A DNA stretch of 64,000 bases from an uncultured Bacilli bacterium. Lineage in GTDB: Bacteria > Bacillota_I > Bacilli_A > RF39 > UBA660. Shown here piece after piece: positions 51,607-59,438 of the stretch; position 1 is the stretch's first letter; each line of letters starts with the position of its first letter. The notes below the pieces were generated by a model. That model made no database searches, was not told the DNA's origin, and was given only the letters and a program-made list of their open reading frames with translations. The stretch spans positions 1 through 64,000 of the forward strand of contig CAKPFD010000002.1 of the NCBI GenBank assembly GCA_934149515.1, written 5' to 3'. Both the position numbers and the translations under genes were made by a program.

Positions 51607-51918
51607 ATGGCAAGATCAAAGACAAAAGTTGTAAAAAAGCGTGTAAAGATGAGCAAATTTGAACGACTAATCTATATATTTGCCATTGTTTTAGCAGTAA
51701 GTGCACCCATTACCATCGTCTTTTCTAAAGCTACCTTATCACAAGTGAGTTTTGAAGTAGAAAAGAAGAAAAAAGAAATTCAAACACAAACTAAAACTAA
51801 TGAAAGTCTAACTATGAAAATCAACGAACTAGCATCACTTGATAAAATTCAAGAAGTTGCGAAAAGTGAAGGCTTAAGTTATAATAATAATAATATAAAA
51901 ACAGTAGAAGAAAAATAG
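51607..51918 (+). CDS. ftsL: Cell division protein FtsL
   Basis: A 103-residue bitopic protein: basic cytoplasmic N-terminus, one transmembrane helix (about 20-42), and a coiled coil (EVEKKKKEIQTQTKTNESLTMKI split over 50-75) followed by a LDKIQEVAKSEGL end typical for FtsL. Sequence is weakly conserved, so position between rsmH and the class B PBP is the main argument. It bridges FtsQ/DivIB and the septal synthase. Start after AAGGGGAAATG. Confidence 0.82.
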   Translation: MARSKTKVVKKRVKMSKFERLIYIFAIVLAVSAPITIVFSKATLSQVSFEVEKKKKEIQTQTKTNESLTMKINELASLDKIQEVAKSEGLSYNNNNIKTVEEK

Positions 51919-51929
51919 GTGAGTGCATT

Positions 51930-54086
51930 TTGAAGAAAAAGAAAACTAGAAATCGTGTAAAACTAAATAAACTAGTGCTATTTCTAGGTCTTTTTTTGTT
52001 TCTTATCATGATCATAAGATTAGTACAACTAGGCTTAGCGAAAACTATTGATGGAACTAATCTACAAGCACTAGCTAGTAAAAGAACTACTAAAACAGAA
52101 ATAATTGCTTCAAAACGTGGAACAGTGTATACTTCTGATAATGAAGTATTAGCCCAAAATGTCTCTTCTTACAAACTAATCGCTTATCTATCAGAATCTA
52201 GAACTACCGATAAAAACAACCCTCAACACGTTGTTGATAAAGAAAAAACAGCTAAAGCCTTAGCACCAATTCTTGAAATTAGCGAAGAAGAAATATTACG
52301 TTATTTAAACCGTCAAGGGGCTTATCAAACTGAATTTGGTGTTGCTGGAAAAGGCTTAACAGAATTAACCAAAGAAAAAATAGAAGCTCTAAATTTACCA
52401 GGATTAGATTTTGAGGAAAGTTTTAAACGGTACTATCCAAAAGGAGATTTTCTATCTTATGTGATTGGTTACGCCAAAGAAAATACGACTACAACAGAAG
52501 AAAAAGAAGAACAAACCACGATTACTGGAGAATTAGGAATCGAAAAGTATTATGATAAAACCTTAAAAGGAACAGATGGTTATACTACCTATCAAAAAGA
52601 CTTAAAAGGATATAAAATAGCAGGAACAAAAGAATATACCAAAGAAGCAGAAGATGGTAAAGATATTTATTTAACTATCAATAACAATATTCAATTCTTT
52701 GTTGAACAAGCTTTAGATGAAGCAGAAGCAACTTGTTCTTTCGACTGGTTTACCATCATGATAGCAGATGCCAATACAGGTGCAATTTTAGCGGCAAGCA
52801 CCTCACCATCCTTTGATCCTAACACAAGAAATATTACAAATTATCTAGACATGAATGTCGCTTCTGCTTATGAACCAGGATCAACCATGAAAATATTTAC
52901 CTATATGGCAGCCATGGAGAATGGTGTCTACAATGGTAGTGAACTATATCACTCTGGTGTTTATACGACTACCGATGGAACAGAAATAGGTGACTGGAAA
53001 CGATCAGGCTGGGGCGACATTAGTTTTGATAAAGGTTTTGCTTTATCTAGTAACGTTGGTGTTATCAACTTAATCAATCGTCATTTAAATGCAGGTATGT
53101 TAAGGGGGTACTTCAAAAAATTAGGTTTCGGTAAAAAAACAGGAATCGAGCTACCAAATGAAGTGGCTGGAAAACTAGATTTTAAATATGAAACCGAAAT
53201 ATTTAATGCCGGTTTTGGTCAAGGAATTACAACAACACCAATTCAAAACATTCAAGCGTTAACTTCTCTTACCAATAATGGAACAATGTTAAAACCATAT
53301 ATTGTTGAAAAAATCGTAGATAGCGATACCAAAGAAGTCGTCTATGAAGGAAAACGCCAAGAAGTAAACAAAGTCGCTAGTGAAACAACCGTTAATAAAA
53401 TGAAAGATCTAATGTGGGAAACGGTAAATGGGCAAGGAAATACAGGAGCCGGCTATCGTCTTGATGGTTATAATCTAATTGGTAAAACAGGAACAGCCCA
53501 AATTGCTGATAATACCAAAGGAGGCTACTTACAAGGTGCAAGTGATGTCATTTCCTCTTTTGCTGGAATTTATCCTAAAGATGATTCTAAAGTCATTATT
53601 TATGCCTCTGTTAAACGTCCAGAAGGAGGAAACCAAAAAGTCATCTGGCAAGCTATCAAAAGCATCGTTCTAAACATCAGTAAATATTATGGAACCCAAC
53701 CATCAGAAGAACAAGTAGAAACCCTTTCAAGTTTTGCCCTTCCATCTTATAAAAACAAAAACACCAATCAAGTCAAACTAGACTTAGAAAACAAAAAATT
53801 AAATCCAATCATCTTAGGAGATGGCAATAAAGTTATCAAACAATATCCAGCAAAAGGAGAAAAAGTTACCACCAACGATACAGTGTATTTAGTAACCAAT
53901 GCCGCCACCCAAACAATACCAGATGTCACAGGATTATCAAGCAAGCAAGCAGAAGATGTATTAAAACTACTAGGTGTTACCGTCACACTAGATGGAACCG
54001 GTTACGTCACGGGGCAAAGCATTGAAAAAGGAACCATCATTACAAGTGATATGAACATCACCTTAACCCTAAATCCAAAATTCTAA
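51930..54086 (+). CDS. Class B penicillin-binding protein (Pbp2B/SpoVD type) with PASTA domains
   Basis: A 718-residue bitopic transpeptidase. Transmembrane helix about 12-34, dimerisation domain, transpeptidase domain with active serine in SxxK (PGSTMK, about 315), SSN motif (about 372) and KTGT (about 517), then two C-terminal PASTA domains (about 595-718; FALPSYKN and TIPDVTGL). Two PASTA domains occur in SpoVD and pneumococcal Pbp2x. As the only PBP in the cluster it is probably the septal enzyme, perhaps serving the cortex as well. Starts with TTG after AGGTGAG. The downstream mraY, murD, spoVE, murG and divIB are absent; a terminator follows. Confidence 0.9.
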   Translation: MKKKKTRNRVKLNKLVLFLGLFLFLIMIIRLVQLGLAKTIDGTNLQALASKRTTKTEIIASKRGTVYTSDNEVLAQNVSSYKLIAYLSESRTTDKNNPQHVVDKEKTAKALAPILEISEEEILRYLNRQGAYQTEFGVAGKGLTELTKEKIEALNLPGLDFEESFKRYYPKGDFLSYVIGYAKENTTTTEEKEEQTTITGELGIEKYYDKTLKGTDGYTTYQKDLKGYKIAGTKEYTKEAEDGKDIYLTINNNIQFFVEQALDEAEATCSFDWFTIMIADANTGAILAASTSPSFDPNTRNITNYLDMNVASAYEPGSTMKIFTYMAAMENGVYNGSELYHSGVYTTTDGTEIGDWKRSGWGDISFDKGFALSSNVGVINLINRHLNAGMLRGYFKKLGFGKKTGIELPNEVAGKLDFKYETEIFNAGFGQGITTTPIQNIQALTSLTNNGTMLKPYIVEKIVDSDTKEVVYEGKRQEVNKVASETTVNKMKDLMWETVNGQGNTGAGYRLDGYNLIGKTGTAQIADNTKGGYLQGASDVISSFAGIYPKDDSKVIIYASVKRPEGGNQKVIWQAIKSIVLNISKYYGTQPSEEQVETLSSFALPSYKNKNTNQVKLDLENKKLNPIILGDGNKVIKQYPAKGEKVTTNDTVYLVTNAATQTIPDVTGLSSKQAEDVLKLLGVTVTLDGTGYVTGQSIEKGTIITSDMNITLTLNPKF

Positions 54087-54111
54087 AGAGAATCCATCGA
54101 TTCTTTTTTTT
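54087..54111 (+). terminator. Rho-independent terminator after the PBP gene
   Basis: AGAATC (54089-54094) with GATTCT (54099-54104), loop CATC, then eight T. Confidence 0.8.
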
Positions 54112-54173
54112 CTATCTTGAACCAAATTCCTCCCATTTTCCCCACCATTTCTTATCTTTTTTATTATTTTCTC

Positions 54174-54202
54174 TTGTAACAAAGCCATAAATTCGTTATA
54201 AT
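54174..54202 (+). promoter_or_regulatory. Promoter of ftsA-ftsZ
   Basis: TTGTAA (54174-54179), 17-base spacer, TATAAT (54197-54202). The ATG at 54201 lies inside this -10, so the ftsA start is the later ATG at 54228. Confidence 0.78.
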
Positions 54203-54227
54203 GAAATGTATAGTAGAGGTGAGTAAG

Positions 54228-55463
54228 ATGAATCCTATATACACAGGCCTTGATATTGGCAATGGCGAAATCAAAGTAATTGTAGGGCAAGTCCAAAAGG
54301 ATACATTCTATGTATTAGCTTCTACTTCCCTAAAAAGTAAAGGTATGAAAAAAAATACCATTTATGATCAAAAAAAATTAAAAGAAACACTTCATCAGGC
54401 AATTAGTCAAACTGAATTAAAACTAGGAATGAAAATAAAAGAAGTCATATTATGTGTACCAACAGGAAATGCTATGATGACAATTGAAAGTGGACTTGTC
54501 AATTTAAAAGACAACGTCGTAACCGGTAAAGATATCAAAGCCGTATTGAATGATGCTAGCAAAGGAACCTATGATAACACAAGAGAATTAGTAACATGTC
54601 TTCCAGTATCTTTTACCGTAGATGACATGGCAAGTAGCATAGATCCTTTAGGACAGCAAGGAGAAAAATTATTTACCAAAGCTGTCGTTGCAACCAGCGA
54701 GAAAAAAGAAATATATCCACTGATTGAAATTGTTCACTCCCTAGGTATCAATATTGTTGACATTATCTATAACGCTCAAGCCGATTATTATACCGTAAAT
54801 ACCAAAGAACTGGATAGAAAAATGGGTTGTATGATAAATATTGGAGCAGATATGACAACAGTTGCCATCTTCAATAAAGGTATCATGATAAAAAATTCCT
54901 ATATACCAGTAGGAAGTAGTAGTGTAGACAAAGATATTTCCTTTATCTATAAAATCGATACCGAAACAGCAAGATACTTAAAAGAAACATTTGCTCTAAC
55001 CGTAGGAAGATATGCAAGCACCCAAGAAGTAATAGAAGTAAAAACCATGGAACAAAAAACAATCAACATCAAACAAAGTGAAATATCAAGCGTCATAGAA
55101 TCACGCTTAGCCGAAATCTTAAAACTTGCCAAAAATGAAATAAATCGCTTAACAAAAAGAGAAATAAGTTATATAATCGTGGTAGGTGGGGTAAGCGAAA
55201 TAGCAGGATTTAACTACTTAGTAGAAGATATCCTAGGAAAAAATGCTAGATGTTTTAATATGCAACAACTAGGAGCAAGACATAACAAATACACAAGTGC
55301 TCTTGGAAGTTGTAAATACTTCTATCAAAAATGCAACCGACAACAAATTCAAAGTAGTATGTTTTCATCTATAGAACAAGCAGCTTTTGAAGCACCTAAA
55401 AAAAGAAGTCCCGTAAACGAAGTCGTGATAAATAAATTTTTTGGTCACTTTTTTGATAACTAA
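54228..55463 (+). CDS. ftsA: Cell division protein FtsA
   Basis: A 411-residue actin-like ATPase that anchors FtsZ to the membrane. Phosphate-1 motif TGLDIGNGEIKVIVG, NIGADMTTVAIF, the phosphate-2 region IVVGGVSEIAGF. The C-terminal amphipathic membrane-targeting helix is represented by the end VVINKFFGHFFDN. Start after TAGAGGTGAG. It lies 18 bases upstream of ftsZ. Confidence 0.94.
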   Translation: MNPIYTGLDIGNGEIKVIVGQVQKDTFYVLASTSLKSKGMKKNTIYDQKKLKETLHQAISQTELKLGMKIKEVILCVPTGNAMMTIESGLVNLKDNVVTGKDIKAVLNDASKGTYDNTRELVTCLPVSFTVDDMASSIDPLGQQGEKLFTKAVVATSEKKEIYPLIEIVHSLGINIVDIIYNAQADYYTVNTKELDRKMGCMINIGADMTTVAIFNKGIMIKNSYIPVGSSSVDKDISFIYKIDTETARYLKETFALTVGRYASTQEVIEVKTMEQKTINIKQSEISSVIESRLAEILKLAKNEINRLTKREISYIIVVGGVSEIAGFNYLVEDILGKNARCFNMQQLGARHNKYTSALGSCKYFYQKCNRQQIQSSMFSSIEQAAFEAPKKRSPVNEVVINKFFGHFFDN

Positions 55464-55481
55464 TTAAGGAGGATAACAAAC

Positions 55482-56597
55482 ATGAATGGACTAGAAATGG
55501 ATCAATTAGCGAAAATTAAAGTAATCGGCTTAGGAGGTGGCGGTGGAAATGCCGTTAATCGAATGGTTGAATCTGGTGTTAAAGGAGTAGAATTTATCGT
55601 CGCTAATACCGATTTACAAGTATTAAATAATTCTAAAGCCGATATAAAAATTCAATTAGGGGCCAATTTAACAGATGGCTTAGGAGCAGGAAGCAAACCA
55701 GATATCGGAAGAGAAGCTGCCCTAGAATCTAAAAAAGAAATCGAAGATGCACTAACAGGAGCAGATATGATTTTCATTACCTGTGGAATGGGTGGTGGAA
55801 CTGGAACAGGATCAGCACCAGTCGTAGCAGAAATTGCCCAAGCTTTAGGAGCTCTAACCGTAGCAATTGTTACAAAACCATTTACTTTTGAAGGAAAAAG
55901 AAGAATGGATAATGCCCTAAGAGGATTAGAAGAATTAGAAAAGCATGTTGATACATTAATCGTTATTCCAAACGATCGTTTACGAGAAATTATTGATAAA
56001 ACAACCCCGATGCTAGAAGCATTTAAAGAAGTAGATAACGTATTACGTCGTGGTGTACAATCTATTTCTGACTTAATTGCTGTTGTCGGACTTGTTAACC
56101 TTGACTTTGCCGATGTAAAAGCAGTCATGAAAGATTCAGGTCATGCCATTATCGGAATTGGTATTGGAGTAGGAGAAGATAGAGCAATCGAAGCTGCAAA
56201 ACAAGCAGTATCATCTCCATTACTAGAACAAAGTATTACAGGAGCAACCGATGCAATTATTAATATTACCGGTGGTGTTAACTTAACCTTATTTGAAGCA
56301 GAACAAGCAGCAGAAGTAGTAAGAGCAGCATCAGAAACAGATATCAATACTATCTTTGGTTCTGTAATTAATGAAAACCTATCTGATGAAGTCATTGTAA
56401 CAGTTATTGCAACAGGATTTGATAATGGAAAAGCTAAAGAAGAACAAAATCCAGTCTTTTCAAACGTTCAACCACAAAGACGTTCAAGAGAAGATATCTC
56501 TTATGTAGCAAGTGTTAATCCAAAACAAGCATCAGATGAAATCTTAGATGACTCCGATTATGACTTACCACCATTCTTACGTGATCAAAACTTTTAA
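55482..56597 (+). CDS. ftsZ: Cell division GTPase FtsZ
   Basis: A 371-residue tubulin homologue: GLGGGGGNAVNRM at the N-terminus, the tubulin signature GGGTGTGSAPVVA (about 106-118), T7 loop NLDFADVKAVM and the conserved C-terminal peptide DLPPFLRDQNF that binds FtsA and other partners. The linker before it is short. Start after AAGGAGGATAAC. Confidence 0.98.
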   Translation: MNGLEMDQLAKIKVIGLGGGGGNAVNRMVESGVKGVEFIVANTDLQVLNNSKADIKIQLGANLTDGLGAGSKPDIGREAALESKKEIEDALTGADMIFITCGMGGGTGTGSAPVVAEIAQALGALTVAIVTKPFTFEGKRRMDNALRGLEELEKHVDTLIVIPNDRLREIIDKTTPMLEAFKEVDNVLRRGVQSISDLIAVVGLVNLDFADVKAVMKDSGHAIIGIGIGVGEDRAIEAAKQAVSSPLLEQSITGATDAIINITGGVNLTLFEAEQAAEVVRAASETDINTIFGSVINENLSDEVIVTVIATGFDNGKAKEEQNPVFSNVQPQRRSREDISYVASVNPKQASDEILDDSDYDLPPFLRDQNF

Positions 56598-56610
56598 AAT
56601 AAGATATTAA

Positions 56611-56637
56611 GGATACTGAAAAAACAGTATTCTTTTT
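56611..56637 (+). terminator. Rho-independent terminator after ftsZ
   Basis: GGATACTG (56611-56618) with CAGTATTC (56625-56632), loop of six A, then TTTTT. Confidence 0.85.
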
Positions 56638-56665
56638 CTATATCATAGAAAGGAAGTGATAAAAT

Positions 56666-56890
56666 ATGAACAAAATGAATACATCGTTAGAAACAAGAAT
56701 AGAAAATCAATTAGCTTTTCTAAAAAAGAAAGTATTTATCGATGATGACTTTGAAGAAACAATCCAGCTAATAGAAGATATGCACCAAGAAATAATCAAT
56801 AGTTCAGAGGATATAAAACGATTTAACGCCATAGCAATCGAATTAGAAAAGAAAATTGATCGTTTAAAAGCCAAACAAAAACAAAAATAA
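56666..56890 (+). CDS. Small coiled-coil protein of unknown function
   Basis: A 74-residue soluble protein, almost fully helical, Glu/Lys/Ile-rich (LETRIENQLAFLKKK, then IELEKKIDRLKAKQ). A good site AGGAAGTGAT precedes the ATG. I considered XseB (exonuclease VII small subunit) by size and charge, but the sequence does not fit well enough. It lies between ftsZ and ftsK. Confidence 0.55.
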   Translation: MNKMNTSLETRIENQLAFLKKKVFIDDDFEETIQLIEDMHQEIINSSEDIKRFNAIAIELEKKIDRLKAKQKQK

Positions 56891-56905
56891 AAGCTTTTTT
56901 TGTAA

Positions 56906-56974
56906 AGTGATAAGCTACAAGAAACCTATAAAGATGGCGTTTATGTTGTATCTATTGGAACGCTAAGAAATTAA
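56906..56974 (+). pseudogene. Possible C-terminal gene remnant
   Basis: An open frame of 22 codons without start, reading SDKLQETYKDGVYVVSIGTLRN then stop, has the codon use and composition of a real protein end but nothing upstream in frame (a stop precedes at 56903). It may be the last piece of a deleted gene. Confidence 0.3.
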
Positions 56975-56981
56975 AAGAAAA

Positions 56982-57023
56982 ATCTTTCTATTCCTGGATA
57001 AGGAAAATAGAAGGATTTTTTTG
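56982..57023 (+). terminator. Strong rho-independent terminator
   Basis: Twelve-pair stem AATCTTTCTATT (56982-56993) with AATAGAAGGATT (57007-57018), further CC/GG pairs inside, then seven T. Confidence 0.88.
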
Positions 57024-57048
57024 TTTGATAAAATCAAAAGATTCCCTT

Positions 57049-57077
57049 TAACTATAACTATAAATCGTGGTATAATT
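57049..57077 (+). promoter_or_regulatory. Promoter of ftsK
   Basis: TTAACT (57049-57054), 17-base spacer, TATAAT (57072-57077) with extended TG (57069-57070). Confidence 0.72.
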
Positions 57078-57100
57078 TCAAGTATAGAAGGAGTAAGAAT

Positions 57101-59368
57101 ATGTCAAAACATAAAAAGAAAAAAGAAAGTAAAAAAGGTTTTGCGTATAGTACAGAACTATATGGTATTTTATTTATATTAGCAGCAATCTTAGGTATTG
57201 GAAGATATGGACCAGTAGGAAGTATGATTGCCTCTTTTGCTGTTTTCTTAGTAGGAGTAGGTTATAACATCTTATTAGTAGCAACCTTACTTCTTGGTTT
57301 TTATCTTGTTATTAAACGACAATGGCCAGAATTTTTCACCACCAAAACATTAGGTTGTTACATCTTGATCATCGGCTTATTAGTTATCATGCACCAAGAT
57401 TATGTCTTAAAAAATGATTCCAATGCCATCAAAGTATTTACTGAAACCGTTGATCAACTCATCCTATCCTTTTCCAATATGATGAAAAATATCAAACCAG
57501 ATATTATTGGAGGAGGAATGATCGGATGTACCTTCGCCGTATTATTTTCTTTAATGTTTTCATATAAAGGCATGCAAATTATTTCTTGGACTTTAGTAGG
57601 ACTAGGCTTTTGCTTATTCACCGGATTTTCTATTGTTGATTTTGTTAAAAACAGTACCAAAAAAGCCAAAGAAGGCTTAAAATCAATGGAAAAGAAAGAA
57701 AAAGAGGAAAAGAAAAAACCAATTATTACTGGTAATGAAGAACCAGCGATTGGTCAAGTCAAAGATGAAGATAAAAGAATTATCATCTCTGATATTAATC
57801 AATTAACCAAAATCAATACCAAAGAAAAAGAAGAACAACTAAAAGAAGAAAAGGAAGAACAAGAAGAGCAACCACAAGAAACAATACCACACAATTATCA
57901 TTATACATTACCACCAATTAAATTATTAACACCACCGAAAAACAATAAAAAGAATCTAAATCAAGGTCAAATTGAGAAAAATATTGAGATCTTAGAAAAA
58001 GTATTAAAAGATTTTGGTGTCATTGGTAAAGTTGTAGAAGTACATATCGGACCAACTGTTACTCAATATGAATTAGAATTACAATCAGGAACAAAAGTTA
58101 GTAAACTACTAGGAATTCATCGTGAAATCTCTTTAGCAGTTGCCAAAAAAGATGTTCGTATTGAAGCACCAATTCCTGGTAAAAGTACAGTAGGTATCGA
58201 ACTTGCAAACGATGAAACTACACCAGTATCCTTTAGAGAAGTACTAGAAAAAATTCCAAGAAGCCTAGATTATAGTAAATTATTATGCCCACTAGGAAAA
58301 AACATCATGGGAAATGTCATTTGGTGTGAAATTAATAAAACACCCCATCTACTAGTAGCAGGAGCAACTGGTTCTGGTAAATCCGTTTGTATTAATGGTA
58401 TTATTGCATCTATTTTAATGAGAGCAAAACCAGATGAAGTAAAATTAATGATGGTAGACCCTAAAAAAGTAGAATTATCTGTCTATAATGGAATACCACA
58501 CTTATTACGACCAGTTGTAACCGATCCAAAAGAAGCAAGTGTTGCTTTAGGTAAAATTGTTGCAGAAATGGAACATCGTTATGATACTTTTGAAGAGACA
58601 AAAACAAAAAACATTGCTACTTATAACGAATATATCGAAAACAAAAATAAAACTTTACCCCAAGATGAACAGATCAAAAAGATGCCTTATATCGTTGTTA
58701 TTATCGACGAATTAGCTGACTTAATGTTAGTTGCTAGTAAAGATGTCGAAGCATCCATCATGCGAATTACCCAAATGGCTCGTGCTGCTGGAATTCATTT
58801 AATTATTGCAACCCAACGTCCTTCAACCGATGTTATCACCGGTGTTGTTAAAGCCAATATTCCATCACGTATTTCCTTTGCCGTTAGTAGTAGTATCGAT
58901 TCAAGAACTATCTTAGATATGACAGGAGCTGAAAAATTATTAGGAAAAGGTGATATGTTATTCCTACCAATGGGAGAATCAGCACCACAAAGAGTACAAG
59001 GTGCATATATTTCTGATGATGATATCAAAAAACTAATTGATTATACCATTGAACAACAAAAAGCAGAATATGATCAAAGCTTCATGAACTTACAAACAGC
59101 ATCTGATAAATCAGAAAGTCAAAAAGAAGATATGGATCAACAAGAAGATTATGATGACCCATTATATAATGAAATCGTAGAATTCGTTGTTAGCACCCAA
59201 AAAGCTAGTGCATCCCTTTTACAAAGACGATTCAAACTAGGATATAACCGTGCTGCTAGAATCATTGATTTACTAGAAGAACGAGGAGTCGTCGGTCCAA
59301 CAAGAGGATCAAAACCAAGAGAAGTACTAGTAAAGCTAGATGATAGCGACGATCAAAACGTCGAATAA
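57101..59368 (+). CDS. ftsK: DNA translocase FtsK/SpoIIIE
   Basis: A 755-residue protein with four transmembrane helices (about 20-185), an acidic Lys/Glu linker (about 190-290), the motor domain with Walker A AGATGSGKSVCIN (about 425-437) and Walker B VVIIDELADLM, and a C-terminal gamma winged helix (LLQRRFKLGYNRAARIIDLLEE) that reads SRS/KOPS sequences. It pumps chromosomal DNA through the division septum; in sporulation the SpoIIIE form packs the forespore. As the only copy in view it could serve both. Start after AGAAGGAG. Confidence 0.95.
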   Translation: MSKHKKKKESKKGFAYSTELYGILFILAAILGIGRYGPVGSMIASFAVFLVGVGYNILLVATLLLGFYLVIKRQWPEFFTTKTLGCYILIIGLLVIMHQDYVLKNDSNAIKVFTETVDQLILSFSNMMKNIKPDIIGGGMIGCTFAVLFSLMFSYKGMQIISWTLVGLGFCLFTGFSIVDFVKNSTKKAKEGLKSMEKKEKEEKKKPIITGNEEPAIGQVKDEDKRIIISDINQLTKINTKEKEEQLKEEKEEQEEQPQETIPHNYHYTLPPIKLLTPPKNNKKNLNQGQIEKNIEILEKVLKDFGVIGKVVEVHIGPTVTQYELELQSGTKVSKLLGIHREISLAVAKKDVRIEAPIPGKSTVGIELANDETTPVSFREVLEKIPRSLDYSKLLCPLGKNIMGNVIWCEINKTPHLLVAGATGSGKSVCINGIIASILMRAKPDEVKLMMVDPKKVELSVYNGIPHLLRPVVTDPKEASVALGKIVAEMEHRYDTFEETKTKNIATYNEYIENKNKTLPQDEQIKKMPYIVVIIDELADLMLVASKDVEASIMRITQMARAAGIHLIIATQRPSTDVITGVVKANIPSRISFAVSSSIDSRTILDMTGAEKLLGKGDMLFLPMGESAPQRVQGAYISDDDIKKLIDYTIEQQKAEYDQSFMNLQTASDKSESQKEDMDQQEDYDDPLYNEIVEFVVSTQKASASLLQRRFKLGYNRAARIIDLLEERGVVGPTRGSKPREVLVKLDDSDDQNVE

Positions 59369-59383
59369 AGAGTAGAAAAAAAT

Positions 59384-59412
59384 TTGTAAAACACAATGAA
59401 TTGCGCTACTCT
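59384..59412 (+). promoter_or_regulatory. Possible promoter of variable protein 3
   Basis: TTGTAA (59384-59389), 17 bases, TACTCT (59407-59412); the -10 is weak. Confidence 0.4.
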
Positions 59413-59438
59413 AAAAATAGAATAGGAGTAGAAAGGCA

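Noticed and set aside
55652..56128. Minus-strand ORF of 158 codons inside ftsZ
   Set aside because: It is complementary to the conserved FtsZ GTPase domain; Ser/Ile/Pro-rich shadow translation.
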